A stretch of DNA of 64,000 nt from Cycas panzhihuaensis (taxonomy: Eukaryota; Cycadophyta), in NCBI GenBank assembly GCA_023213395.1, contig CM041465.1:202747741-202811740 (forward strand). Direction: 5' to 3'. Position numbers and translations under genes: made by a program. This document shows positions 1 through 13,700 of this stretch, piece by piece. Within the stretch, counting starts at the first letter, position 1; each line of letters begins with the position of its first letter. The notes under the pieces are model-generated. The model was given only the letters and a program-made list of their open reading frames with translations. It did not search any database and was not told where the DNA came from.

Positions 1-2
1 TA

Positions 3-600
3 ATTTCCATTGTGTAATACTCCAAGTTTATCTTTGAATTTATGGAACTTGATTTTACCCAATGGATTTGTAAATATATCTACTATTTGATCTTTAGTAC
101 TATAATATACCAACTTAATCTTACCTACTTGGATTAATTCTCGAATGAAGTAATACTGAGTTTTAATGTGCTTAGTTCTTCCATGAAAAACTTGATTCTA
201 AGTCATCTGAATGGTGCTTTGATTATTACACTAAATCTTTGTTGGCCTTTTTATTCTATTTGAAGATCTTAAAGGAGTTATCGTGACCATACTATTTCAC
301 ATACCCCTGAAACTACTACTTTATACTCTACTTCTATTATAAATAGAGAAATTGTATTCTATTTCTTAGTGATTTATACTATCGCTGTTGAATCCAAACT
401 AAATGTATATCTTCAAGTAGATTTCATATCATTAATGTCACTTGCCCAATCTAAATCTGTATACCCAGTTAATCTAAAGTTTAGTGAAGGTTTATAATAC
501 AACCCATATTCCTTTGTGCTCTTTAAGTATCGTAAGATCCTTTTAGCTACTCTCCAATGAGTGGACTTAGGATCTTACATGAATCTTAATACTACATTGA
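3..600 (-). pseudogene. copia 1 RNase H and pol C-terminus
   Basis: Reverse-strand translation gives the copia RNase H pattern in pieces. A YTDLDWAS-like segment carrying the first Asp lies at about 425-460. An EVEYKVVVSGVCEIVWS-like segment, matching the EAEY glutamate region, lies at about 270-340. The C-terminal KHIKTQYYFIRE and DIFTNPL segments lie at about 1-170. These are joined only across stops and frameshifts. RNase H would degrade the RNA strand during reverse transcription. The fragment continues directly from RT on its right, as in other copia polyproteins. Confidence 0.75.
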
Positions 601-619
601 TTGCATGTATAATATCTAG

Positions 620-1490
620 TCACGTTGATGTTAGATAAATTAGACTACTAATTAATTGTCTATAGAGTATGGGATTCACTATTGTAGAATCATCAAGTTT
701 AGATGACTTGATCCCAACTTTAGTAAGTGTGCATGGGGTTTTACAATTGTTCATCTTAAACTTTTGGAGTAAGTCCAAAGTATACTTCCTTTGGGAAATG
801 AAAATACCATCCTCATCTTGCCATACTTCCAAACGTAAGAAGTAATGCATCAAGCCCAAATCTATCATTTCAAACTGCTTACACATATCTTCCTTAAAAT
901 TCTATGAAAGATGGGAGTCATTTCTTATGTAGACAAGATCATCTACATAAAGTCCTACTATTAGAATAGAGTCTCTTTTGATTTTGATGTATAAATTTGG
1001 ATTTGATTGGGTTCTTTCGAATCCTTGGTCTCTGAAATATTTTTTGATTTGAGAGTAACATGCCATGGGTGCTTGTTTTAGTCCATAAAGTGCCTTTTCT
1101 AACTTGTACACTTTGTCTTATAACCCCCTAACTTCAAAACCTTGGGGTTGATGGACATATATATCTTCTTCAATATACCCATTAAGAAATGCACTTTTAA
1201 CATCCATTTGGTGAATATCCCATCCTTTTTGGGTAGCTAAACTCAACATCATACGAATAGTTTCCATATGTACAATAGGAGCAAATATTTCACTATAGTA
1301 TATGCCTTCTCTTTGGGTATAACCTTTTGCAATGAGTTGAGCCTTATGTTTATCAATTGATCCATCATATCTAAACTTAGTCTTATACACCCATTTGGTA
1401 CTAATGGCCTTTTTATTGAGGGGAAGATCCACCAGTTCCCATATATTATTTTTCATAATGGAGTTATATTCCTCCTCCATTGCTTTTCTC
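620..1490 (-). pseudogene. copia 1 reverse transcriptase
   Basis: This is the RVT_2-type reverse transcriptase of copia elements. The N-terminal part (1118-1480) contains the IWELVDLP, KWVYKTK, AKGYTQ and QMDVKSAFLNG hallmarks. The middle part (902-1111) carries YGLKQAP and the catalytic YVDD at codons 938-949, intact. The C-terminal part (620-886) carries the DLG...YFL segment and the connection region. The three pieces lie in different frames or are separated by stops, so the gene is dead although its active-site residues persist. It lies between integrase and RNase H, as expected. Confidence 0.9.
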
Positions 1491-2054
1491 TAATTATTAT
1501 GCATATTGGCCTTGTCAAAGGTATGAGGCTCATGAGTCTCCATGACTTGACTCATAAAGCCAAAATTCACCCTATGGGAATGAGTAGATCTTCTATTATA
1601 GTCATTGTCTAAAATGTTTTCTATATTGTGGTTCCTTTAAATCCATCTAGGAAATCTTTATGTTAAAGGTTGAGAGGAAGTTCTTTCTCCACTTGGTATA
1701 ACAATAGTTTGTCTTGAGTCCTGCTTAGGTGGCATATATATGGACCCCCAATTGATAAGGAGACCGGGAAAGTATTTTGGATTGGTATTCAGGGCCAAAT
1801 TTGACACATTTTCCTTTATCTTGATTAAAATCAATGTGATAAGAATAATTTTCTTGGAAGATAGCATCTTTGTTCACCATGACTTTTTATGATTTGGGAT
1901 CATAAACCTTATAGGATTTGGAGGCATCATTGTAGCCAATAAATATACATTTGGTGAAATTCTCATCTAGCTTAGTCCTCTTTTATCTAGGGATATGGAC
2001 ATGACCTAGGCAACCAAAAACTCTTAAATAGTGGATACTAGGTTTATATCTAGT
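1491..2054 (-). pseudogene. copia 1 integrase-RT linker
   Basis: The stretch between the integrase core and RT is the variable linker of copia polyproteins. The reverse strand shows fragments of the Ser/Thr/Pro-rich linker (1658-1867), and the GYNDASKSYKV-like motif that follows copia integrases can be read near 1880-1940. No intact frame remains, and no separate gene is seen. Confidence 0.55.
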
Positions 2055-2800
2055 CTATGCTTCTTTAGGTGTCATCAACTTAAGGGCTTTAGTGGTATAA
2101 CTATTGAGTAAACAAATAATAGTTTGGACTACCTTGGTCCAAAATTCATGTTTCAATCTTTTGTCCTTCAATATGCACCTAGCTATCTCAACTATGGTGT
2201 GGTTCTTTCTTTCAGCTACCCCACTTTGTTGAGGGGTATAAGGATTTATAAGTTGTCTCATGATTCTATGATGTATATAAAAAGCATAAGACTCACTTGA
2301 GATAAACTCTCCCCCATTGTCTAATCTTAAGAAAAGTATCTTATATCCACTTTACCTCTCCATAAAGGTTTTGAAGTTAACAAAGCATTGGAATGCATCA
2401 AACTTGAACTTTAAAAAGTAGACGTAAGTTTTTCTTATATAGTCATCAATGAATGTGAGAAAATACCTAGCACCTATTAGTGAAGTAACATCCATGGGAC
2501 CACAAAGATCTATATAGGCTAGTTGGAGTGGCCCTTTTACTCTACAACTACTATCTAGAAAACTTTCTCTATGTTGTTTTCTAAGGAGACACCCTTCACA
2601 AATATTTTTGTCCACTTCAATGTGAGATAACCCATTAACTATGTCCATTTTCTTCATGAGTGCCAAATTATTATAATTTAAATGACCAAATCTCTTATGC
2701 CACATATCACTATCAAGCTTGATTGTTATTCTCAAAGCATAGTTATCTGGAGGAGTGAGCACTAGCTTGAAAAGTTTGTCTTTGGTCATTTCACCTTTGG
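2055..2800 (-). pseudogene. copia 1 GAG-pre-integrase and integrase core
   Basis: The protein at 2352-2789 begins with WHKRFGH...CEGCLLRKQHR, the His-His-Cys-Cys zinc motif of the pre-integrase domain. The integrase core follows with YIDLCGP (first Asp) and FLTFIDDY. The second Asp lies in a DNGGEF segment at about 2285-2317. The catalytic Glu is in GVAERKNHT (2055-2261). All three D-D-E residues are recognisable, but stops and a frame change separate them. The enzyme would insert the cDNA copy into the host chromosome. Confidence 0.9.
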
Positions 2801-2859
2801 TAACTACTACCCTGTTCTTTATTTTATCCTTAATGGTGCATTATCCATGTTAAATATGA

Positions 2860-3590
2860 CTTTATAATCTTAACCCATCATCTATCCTACTAATAAAAGA
2901 TTCTTTTTCAATACTGGAACATAAAGTACATCATTTAGATGTCTATATTCACCTACTTTAGTCTTTAAGATGACATTACCTCTACTAATAGATTCATGAG
3001 AGGTGTCATCTCTAAATATGATTGGCCCTTTTCTAGTTCTATCCATGGTTTGAAAGATATCTTATTTGTGGGTCATATAGGTAGAGCAACCAGAATCAAT
3101 ATACCAACTCTCAACTTCTTTCTTATAAGTAATAAAGCTAGAGAGGAATAGTCATTTGTTCTCCCTTGCTTCCACAGCTATATTGGCACTTCCTATAGTA
3201 GGTGGACCATTCTTGGTAAAATATTTATCTTCTCTATGACTAACTCTATTGTAAAATGAGTAGTAAAGTGAATCCCTTCTCATATAACTAAGGCTCTTGC
3301 TGTAAGGATTAGTTCTATCAACATTAGATGGTCATCCTCTTTCCAAATATGGGGCTTGATTATCCCTTTGTCTATTATTGGGATAGTCGAAGTTGGTCTT
3401 TTGAGAGTGCATGTGCCCTTGATAATTATGGTAATATTAGTTTGCCCAATGATGCCTTTCTTGACTTTGATGCTGATTATAGCTAAGATTCCTTTGATTT
3501 GCTCCTTGACGTCTTTGATATGGAGCTTGATATATTGCTTATCTATATTATCATATTTCTTGTTTAGGGTTTCTTTTTCTTGCCCTTAGG
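2860..3590 (-). pseudogene. copia 1 aspartic protease and Gag-PR region
   Basis: On the reverse strand a WYIDSGCS motif at about 3085-3107 is the copia aspartic protease active site, with the catalytic DSG triad intact. Downstream, around 2880-2960, lies the LNDVLYVPVLKKNLL pattern that ends copia protease domains. Upstream (3110-3590) is a polar segment rich in Arg, Asn and Tyr that joins Gag to protease. I could not find a clear CCHC zinc knuckle there. Stops interrupt the frame. Confidence 0.75.
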
Positions 3591-3599
3591 GATTAGTCT

Positions 3600-4258
3600 C
3601 TATATTTGGAGGTTCCAGCTTATGAGTTTGATTGTATCCTTACCTTGGTTGTAAAGGCATGCTTAAGTGACTCACTTGTATTCTTCTTCTCCTCAACTAC
3701 CATTAACATGGCACTTAGTTGTTTAATTCTCAAGGTACTTAAATCCTTTGATACCTCTATACTAGTTGCTACCATTTCAAACCTTTTTTTCCTCACCAAC
3801 ACATCTTAAGATTCTCTCAATAACCCTTTATTCAATTAATGTTTCTCCAAGGGATATCATCTAATTAACAAGGTCTTGGACCTTGGTCATGAATTCTGTA
3901 ACTAATTCATTAGGAAGCATCCTTAAGTTCTCAAATATACTCCTTAAAGTTTGTATCTTGAATGAAGCTACTCCTTTATAAATCAATTGTAAGGTGTTCT
4001 AAGCTTCTTTAGATTTTATCAGCTCAGTTACCCTAGGAAATATATGATCCTCTAGGGCACAAAATATCAATGCAAGAGCCTCATTATCCTTCTTTACGTT
4101 CTCCTTATATGCTAATTTCTCTAGATCTATTGTATTTTATCCTGGTTCCATGTATCCTAATCTCACAATATCCAATATATCTTTAGCAATGAGGACGAGT
4201 CTCATCCTCCTACTCTAGTTTAAAAAATTAGACCCATCAAACTTTGGAATAATCATAT
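3600..4258 (-). pseudogene. copia 1 Gag (UBN2-like)
   Basis: The reverse-strand reading starts with ATG at about 4258 and gives the typical copia Gag opening (IPKFDGSNF). An SRRMRLVLIAKDILDIV-like helix region follows, then segments resembling the UBN2 Gag core down to about 3600. The Trp expected after FDGSNFLN is a TAG stop. Two opposed short frames at 3606-3809 cover the same DNA; the minus-strand one fits the Gag C-terminal half. Gag would form the particle that packages element RNA. Confidence 0.75.
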
Positions 4259-6561
4259 TGTCAAAAATAACTTCTATTATATCTCAACTAAAGTCTTAAT
4301 AAATATCCTTTTATAAAATGTCCTCATGGTATAGTTGCCTAAATAAGGTTAATAAAATATCCTTAATATTATAGTTGTCCCAAATAAGATTTTGAAGTTA
4401 TCCCAAATAAAGTTTTATAGTTATCCCACAATGTTTGATAAGTGTCCTAGTGCCTAAGAAAGTTTTTAGGCTTTAAGTTTATGGGTCTCCAAGGGAAGCC
4501 TTTGATTGTTATCTTGTCTGGTGGTGCCTACCCACAAGTGGCAAATTAGGGACCCAATATATTGGTATGTGAACTATTTGACTTGATATACCTTTATACA
4601 TATGATACAAAGAAGGTGTTATATCCCCTTGGCTTGTTTATCCACCTACACTGATCTTATACCTAGCGATAGATCTAATAATGATGGCTTTACAACCAAG
4701 GCACTAATTGTCTCTAGGTCTAGCCTTGGTCTTCAAAATCTTGAATCAGATAGGTTTCTCACCTCATCCTACCACCTAATACACTTAATAGCCAATGATG
4801 TTCCTCATCTAATATGAGTAGGCCAAAGGCATGTGCGTGGTGGTAACTTTAAGGGTCCTAACCATTCCCCTTACAAGGTTTGAAATCTGGAGGTTAATTC
4901 AAGTGATTATCTTTTTTAATGTAAGATAAATAAATATTAATGTGATCTTGCTTAATTAAGAATTGATTCCTTTTAAACCAAGAAATTAAAAAATAACTTA
5001 ATAATAAACAAGACTGATCCTTTCAAATTGAAGAAATAATAAATAATACTTTTGAATAAATTTCACTATTCAAAAATAAAAGAATAAAGCAAGATAAATG
5101 TTTCTCTATTGAATGAATGTAAATATGCAATCAAATATCATTTTGAATTGGAAATGACAAATGCTTCTTTAAAAAGAATATGCAAAATAAGATAACAAGC
5201 TTCCTTTTCAATGTAAACTAAATACACTTATTTTCCAATACTTGATTGAATAATAAGAGGCTAAAGAGAGAACTCAAAGAAATGAAATCTTTAAAAATGA
5301 AGAACAATAAAGCATGTAAAGATGTAATGGAATGCTCAATGAAATATGCTTTAAAAAGCGTAGAAGAGATAAAAAAAGAAACTTATAGCTATGCACAATA
5401 ATGCACTATCAAGATTTCAAAATGAAATGGCTTTAAATCAATTAAAATATGCCTTTAACTAGAGAATCAAGAAGCTTAAAATATATAAATTTTCTAGTAA
5501 ATATCTCTTCAATTAGTGAGAACGAAATGAAAGAATACTCCTTTTAAAAATCACATGCAATCTTAGTGTAACTTAAAGTATTTAAGGAGATAAAAGAACC
5601 TTAAATAAACAAAATGTGCTTTAAGAAATGTTTAGATTCTGATTTATATGCTAAACAAAGAAAATGACAACAATAGAGAGTACCGGTTTGATATTTTGAT
5701 CCCAAACAGGGCCCCTGATATTTAAGAAGCCCAAATGAAGCTAAGTGGTTGCAAAAATAATTGTAAGCCTCTAGAAACAAGTAAAGATTTTTAATAGTTG
5801 ATTAGTACCCAAATATTAAACAAGTATGTTCAATTAGAGTGAAAAAAATTACTCGAAATATCAGAAAATCTATCTAACTAGGACCAAATTGGAGCTTTAA
5901 ATTTACCAGCTTCAAAGACCTATAAAACAACATTAGATTATAATGAAACCTATTTCAATACATAGATGATCAAAAAAATTTCTAACAAATCCAACCACTT
6001 AGAAAATGGACTCCTAGATCTCAAGATATTATAGAAAATGTATAAGAACCTCTTTATGGTAAATGAATTAAGAGGTACATAAAATTGCCAACTTTGACTA
6101 GTTCAAACTCCCTAAAATTCTACTTAGATCAAGCTAAAAATGACTCTAGGTTATAGAGCTCTGATTCAAGAATTTAGTGAATTAAATTGTTCAAGAATCA
6201 GACCCCTTAAAGTGAAGATATCGTCAAAAAAGGAAGTAGTACTCCTTATGTTAAAAAAAGAGTTAAGGTTGGCTTTTATCCCCTTAGCTAAATTAGCCCC
6301 TTGTCATGTGAGAGCCCATGAAACCAATTTCTAGGGACCTAAGGGGGCTCTAGACTTTAAATGATATAGAATATAAAATATAATTTTTGAATAGTTAAAA
6401 TTTATAAAAAATAACATATTATTATTTGGAATCCACCTAAAGATGGTCATATGGAGCAAATAGGACACAAGGGCTTAAGATGGAAAGGGATAAGCTAAAC
6501 CCAAAGGCACATAACTTAAAATTTATTAAATTTAATTAAATTAAAAAGTAACTGTAGAATA
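4259..6561. other. AT-rich region without recognisable genes
   Basis: No coherent coding pattern is visible on either strand. Short degenerate repeats of the type TAGTTGTCCCAAATAA and AGTTATCCCAAATAAAG occur around 4365-4425. A slightly more GC-balanced stretch lies at 4480-4870, and strongly A-rich DNA follows to about 6500. If the primer site at 9691 belongs to copia 1, this would be its leader; otherwise it is unassigned. Confidence 0.5.
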
Positions 6562-8857
<2,296 letters not shown>

Positions 8858-8859
<2 letters not shown>

Positions 8860-9690
8860 ATGAAATTAAATAGATTTTAATTGCACGATAGGGTTTATGT
8901 GATCAGACGAATACACTATCGATATAGAGAGGATTTCTCTCAAACTAATTGATAAAATCTAGATCCATCTTCTCTGCTAACTAGATGACTTAGAGACGAC
9001 TAGAACAAGTAGTCATAAGCTCTAGTTTTGATACACTGCTAGAGAGCTATAGAGGTTTGAAGATGCATATCCCTTCTTAGATGCAAACGTCGATCAATTT
9101 ACTATCAGAGCAGCACTGAGTACCACGTAGGAGGTTATAAGCTCACAATGGGACACCAAGCAAATGTAGATCCCTTCTTAGATGTAGATCGAGGTATTAT
9201 TGTGCATCATAGTCTGTGTTGGTGTCTGGCAGACTAGGAGGCAAATGAAGATGATGTCAATGACCAGACAAAGATAACGTGAGCTGTAAAGGCCATGTAG
9301 AGGCTTCACAAAGATGGAGGGTTTACCACATAGAGGCTTCACAGTAGGTTCACTAGATGAATATGCATTAGAAGAGGGCTCATGGAGATGCATGATAACT
9401 ATGCATATGAAAAATATAAAAAATGAAATAAAATATATAATATTTTAAATCTAAACTATTAATCATTCATAGATATATAAGAAGATGATGAAGATAATGC
9501 CTGTAGTATAGAGATGTAGCTATAATTTATCACTAAATCTGTAGAGAGGTGTAGCATAGACATACACAACATTATATAATATATGGAAATAATAGTGTGA
9601 TAATATTTAATAGAAAAAATATATAAATCTTTGAATGCAGTAATATTGCTTGAAATAAATAGACTATCATAGGCTACCATGTAATATTCT
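8858..9690. other. region between microsatellite and primer site, no gene recognised
   Basis: No protein family is recognisable. Short frames on the minus strand (9178-9393, 9459-9680) show no known motifs. A GAGGCTTCACA...GATGGAGG pattern recurs around 9299-9350. Because a minus-strand primer site follows at 9691, this DNA is probably the leader just inside a minus-strand LTR retrotransposon. Confidence 0.4.
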
Positions 9691-9704
9691 TGGCTCTGAT
9701 ACTA
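9691..9704 (-). other. minus-strand primer-binding site, tRNA-iMet type
   Basis: The plus strand reads TGGCTCTGATACTA. Its reverse complement matches the tRNA-iMet primer site TGGTATCAGAGCCA with one C-to-T type change. It marks the inner border of a 5' LTR lying to its right. Confidence 0.7.
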
Positions 9705-9810
9705 AATATTGGAATCAAAGGATAGAGCAGGATGCGTAATCTCAAGCCATAGTTGCCAAAGTGATCAGAATCTCCAAATAATAGGTGGTGTTAAAAAATA
9801 CTAGAGAGGT
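9705..9810 (-). repeat. 5' LTR, inner part, of the element using the 9691 primer site
   Basis: This short stretch starts directly after the primer site and stops where the chromovirus LTR begins at 9811. The other part continues at 16241 after the insertion. The LTR end adjacent to the primer site reads TA rather than the canonical TG, so the exact first base is uncertain by a few positions. Assignment to copia 1 is inference. Confidence 0.5.
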
Positions 9811-10155
9811 TGGGCTATTCCTTCTCAGAAATTTGGACTTATAGGTGTAAAATTAGCTGAAAATGAAGCTAAAATAATGCAAATGCATAAGCAGATTACA
9901 AATAATAAATCACCAAAATGAGTAACGAAGTACTTTCTCTTTCAAGATATAATACTCAATGCCATTACAAGTGATTTAACCCTTTAAATACACAAGTAAG
10001 GGTCTTCATCCTTATGATTCTATTGGTGGCCCTAGCAGCCTTACATCTTATTGGATGACTTAGTAGTCCATACACACATCTTAATAAACACCTTAATCCT
10101 TACTCGCTGGTGGCTCCCGTTTACTATTGCTAAGGAAAGGTGGGGTTATATAACA
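9811..10155 (-). repeat. 3' LTR of the chromovirus
   Basis: 345 bp, TG...CA ends, alignable end to end with 15891-16235. It is the downstream LTR because the element is on the minus strand. A purine-rich tract on the minus strand at about 10156-10175 (AGAGGGGCAAAC) abuts it and fits the polypurine tract. Confidence 0.95.
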
Positions 10156-10189
10156 GGTTTGCCCCTCTAAGATGCTGAGTCCTTGTAGT

Positions 10190-10340
10190 ATTAGAGATAA
10201 GGATGTTACTGGATGAACTCATCAAATTCCCATGTAGCTTCATCTACATCACAACCTACCCACTGTACCAAGTGTTAAAAAATAATGCGATTCCAGAGGC
10301 GACGCTAGTGACTAGTAAGGATTTTATTAGGAGGAATTGT
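10190..10340 (-). pseudogene. chromovirus chromodomain
   Basis: The reverse strand reads an IPPNKILTSH...RRLWNRI segment, then HLVQWVG, then EATWEFDEF. This is the P-x-I-L...R...LVQW-G...EATWE signature of the plant integrase chromodomain, about 45 residues. In chromoviruses it tethers integrase to histone marks in heterochromatin. Three in-frame stops interrupt it. It lies at the C-terminus of pol, just before the 3' LTR, as usual. Confidence 0.85.
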
Positions 10341-11450
10341 AAGAGTTTGCTCTTCAGGGAGGATGGATAAGGTTGTATGGGGTGTAACCTTAGCACCAAG
10401 GTATCTTTTTAGGTAGGACACATGGAAAACATTATGGATATTAGTATTTGGGGGGAGTTCAAGGGCGTAAGAAACTTCACCGATTTTGTGTAGGATATTA
10501 TAAGGGCCATAGTAGCGAGGGCCTAGTTTATGCCCTTGATGTGACTTAAGGGATTATTTCTTATAGGGCTGGAGGCAAAGGTATACTAGATCTCTAATAT
10601 TAAAGGATCGATCAGATCGGTGGCAGTCTACAAGTTGTTTTATTTGATTTTAGGTGATGGCTAAATTCTATCAAAGGGCATGCAAGATTTGATCAATTTC
10701 TTGAAGCTTTTGTTACAAGAAGCTCTTTGAAAGTTTGTGGCTAGGGTATGGTGGGAAGGTGAATGGTAGCCATGAAGAGCCAAAAAGAGGGGCATACCAA
10801 TGGCAGAATGATAGGAAGAGTTATACCAATACTCAGCCAAGGCAAGCCATGAGGTCCACTTAGCTTAGTGTTTTGAGGCAAAGCAACGCAAATAAGTTTC
10901 TAAAGTTTTGTTTAGAACCTCATATTGGCTATCTGTTTATGGGTGGTAGGCAGAACTCATGTTAAATGAGGTTCTAACAGCCGTAAAGAGTTCTTGCCAA
11001 AAGAAGTTAGTAAACTTAGAGTCTCGGTCACAAACGATAGATGATGGGAAGCCATGGAGGCAAAATATGAATTGGATATATAAGTCAGCGAGACGGGAGG
11101 ATGAATATGAGGTGTGCACTAGAAGAAAGTATGAGTACTTGGTTAATCGATCAATGATTACCCAAATGGAGTAAAACCTGACAGATGGAGGTAGGCCTGT
11201 GATGAAATCCATGGTAATACCACTTTCCTTGAGGAATATTTAATGGTTAGAGAAGGCCAGGGAGAGGTTTGGTCTCTACTTTATTTCATTGACAGGTGGC
11301 GCATTCTAATACGAAGGTGAATATGGTGGTCTTCATATGGGGCCAAAAGAAATCTGTGCGAATCCATCGATAAGTCTTATCAAAGCCAGAGTGGCTACCG
11401 AGGGGGGATGAGTGGTATTCTGTTAGGATTTTAGGGATGAATGAAGAGGA
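10341..11450 (-). pseudogene. chromovirus integrase
   Basis: The core at 10937-11212 opens with MDFITGLPPS, then VIIDRLTKYSYF (first catalytic Asp), then SIVCDRDSKFTNFFW (second Asp). The Glu is in a QYEVLNKTLETYLRCFA segment that continues to about 10870. The zinc-binding N-terminal part with FFWPHMK...C..CQ-type residues is readable at about 11240-11370. Downstream (10341-10860) are degraded pieces of the C-terminal domain, including a GPY-like region near 10490. D-D-E residues are present, but stops break the frame. Confidence 0.9.
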
Positions 11451-12180
11451 GGGATGGACAAAGATATGATTGTGGTAGAGGAGGTGATTGTTAAAGGTGG
11501 ACCAACCTTTATGGGTGAGGATTTTTTTTCTCCAATTAGGATAGTCTGGTTGGGCTTGATTTTCAATGCATAGTTCATCAAGCTAAAGTGGTTGGGGATT
11601 ATTGATGGCATGGAGGCTTGGGTTAGGAACATTATCATTAGGGTGAAGATGTGAAAGAGCATCTACCAATGTATTGTCCTTGCCTTTTTTATATACTATT
11701 GAGAAGTCAAAGACTTGTAATCAGTAAACCCACTTAGCTTATTCTTCAGACAAGACTAGCTAGGCCAATAAATTATGGAGGCTATGATGATCCCTAAAAA
11801 TAGTGAACTTAAAGCCTAAGAGATATTGTCGCCATTTATCAATAGTATGGAGAATAGCCTTCATCTCTTTCTGATATGTAGAGAGACGAAGCTTGTGATC
11901 TTTTAATTTTCAGCTTTTAAATGCAATGGGATGAGAGTCTTGCATTAGAACTGCACCTAAACCAAACCCTAAAGCATCGCATTCAAGTTGGAAGGGTTGG
12001 TTAAAATTAGGAGTAATGAGGACTGGAGTGGAGGTCATTACAACCTTAAGGTGAGAAAAGGTAGCATCCACTTATGGAGACCATTGGAAAGCCTCTTTGT
12101 GAAGGAGGTTGGTTAATGGGTGGCAAGAGCAGCATAATTATGCACAAAGCATCGATAAAAACTAGTGAGCCTAAGGAATG
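11451..12180 (-). pseudogene. chromovirus RNase H and connection
   Basis: The reverse strand gives ECDALGFGLGAVLMQ (first acidic residue), HPIAFKS, LSTYQKEMKAILHTIDKWRQYLLG and DHHSLHNLL, the standard gypsy RNase H blocks, from about 11980 to 11780. The tail (VYKKGKDNTLVDALSHLH) is at about 11690-11650. It continues into the short segment before integrase, where LLYHNHIFV and GSHSGFDKTYR are recognisable. Several Gln and Trp codons are now stops. Confidence 0.85.
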
Positions 12181-12850
12181 CTCATAGTTGGGTAAGAGTG
12201 GTAGGTGTAGGCCATATTGTGATGACTGATATTTTATCAAGGTCTACGTATACCCCTTCTGATGATATGATGTGACCCAAATAATTGAGTTTTGATTGTC
12301 CAAACTCACACTTAGATAGTTTTATATAGAGTTGGTGGTTTTGTAATATTTGGAGAACAATTTCTAGGTGTTGGATATGGTGATCCAAGCAGGCACTATA
12401 AATAAGAATTTCATCAAAGAAAACTATGAAAAAATTTTAAAGGTAGGGACCAAAGATTTTATTCATGAGAACTTGGAAGGTTATTGAGGCATTGCATGAA
12501 ACTTAAAATGGCCATGATGCGTGTGAAGTGCTGTCTTATGGCAATGATGTGGGGCAATTGGGATTTGGTAGTACCTAGATTGGAGGTCTAACTTAGAAAA
12601 AAATGGTTGCGCCATAGATTTAATCCAGCATGTCATCTATGTGAGGGGTGGGAAACTTATTTTTAATGGTAATCTTATTTAATTCCCTATAGTCAACGCA
12701 AAGGCAAAAGGAGCCATCCTTCTTCCTAACTAAGACAATTGGGGCTGCATAAGGGCTTTTACTTGGTTGGATTATGCCCATGTCAAGGAGCTCATTTGTG
12801 AGTTTCTCAATTTCATTCTTTTAGAAGTATGAGTTATGGTAAGGTCGAAG
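12181..12850 (-). pseudogene. chromovirus reverse transcriptase
   Basis: Gypsy RT blocks occur in order on the minus strand: [32 protein letters not shown] and [13 protein letters not shown] at 12830-12640, then FIVFFDEILIYS at about 12395-12430, then KLSKCEFGQ, YLGHIISSEGV and the thumb region down to 12182. The catalytic pair that should read DD is D-E (codons 12413-12415 and 12410-12412), so one catalytic aspartate has changed. Stops are present as well. Confidence 0.9.
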
Positions 12851-13700
12851 GCTAATAGGATCATGGTTAGCTTGGAGGTCAATTGTACGAAAGAAACCAT
12901 AGTCAGGAGGGGTAGTGGCAGGCAACGGGGCAAATACTTGTTTATATTGGGTAATGAGATCTTGGATGTGTGGATGAATTTGTGGTGTGATTTGAATATT
13001 ATTGAGATGGACTATATACCCTAGGTGAGATTGAAGATGGTGTTTCATACGTCTAGGAGAGATCACTTGGTTAGGGGGGGATTGCATTCCGAAAATTTTA
13101 TGATTTCGACCCATGTGGTCTTTGAAGGTAATGAATGGATTTATAGGCAAGTTGTTCATGCTATAGGTACCTAATATTTGCAACCATTAAATCCCTAAGA
13201 TAACATCAGATCCTCCTATTGACAAGACATAGAAATCTGACACCAAAAGGTATGAGCTAATTTAGACTTAGAGATTGTTAATAACACCTGCACAATGGAG
13301 TTTCTAGTACCCTGGTAGAGAATATGTGAAACCAGGTTTTAGGAAAATATATAGGTTGATTTGTCTGGCTATCGAAATATCGATGAAGCTAAGTGACATG
13401 CCACCGTCGATCAAGATAGATATTAGAGTTTTATAGAGGATGCCTGTAACTCTTAGGGGTTCAGGGCAGGCAAAGGTAGTGACAGTAGATATAGATACTT
13501 CAGGGTGGGGGTTTGGTATAGGTTTATCATGGGTTTCATTACCAGTCTCATGGTCAGAGTCAGATTCAGAGGGATCATCAGGGGAGAGGGAGGGGTCGAT
13601 GGAGAAAACCATACGATATGCTTTGCAAAAGTGACCATGTCCAGAAGCCCACTTTTTTGCACACTGCATATAAAGGCCAACCTCTACTCAGCGTTGTGCT
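12851..13700 (-). pseudogene. chromovirus protease and PR-RT linker
   Basis: The frame 13304-13669 contains a degenerate zinc knuckle (QCAKKWASGHGHFCK), an acidic linker, and the aspartic protease segment ISILIDGGMSLSFID with the catalytic Asp at 13406-13408. The usual DSG or DGG form is kept as DGG. The 12821-13183 frame covers the end of protease and the N-terminal approach to RT (DLITQYKQVFAPLPATTPPDYGFFRTID). The two parts are in different frames. Confidence 0.85.

Larger units (their letters stand above)
1..4258 (-). mobile_element. Ty1/copia retrotransposon 1, decayed, 3' end off the left edge
   Basis: The reverse strand reads, from right to left, a copia Gag, protease, GAG-pre-integrase zinc motif, integrase, reverse transcriptase and RNase H. 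Integrase before RT is diagnostic of Ty1/copia. The coding region starts near 4258 and the last pol codons reach base 1, so the 3' LTR lies outside the window. Reading frames are broken many times, often by TAG or TAA in place of Gln or Trp codons, so the element cannot be autonomous. Catalytic motifs survive surprisingly well: protease DSG, integrase D-D-E and RT YVDD. Its 5' LTR may be the one abutting the primer site at 9691-9704, which would imply a very long leader. That link is inference. Confidence 0.9.
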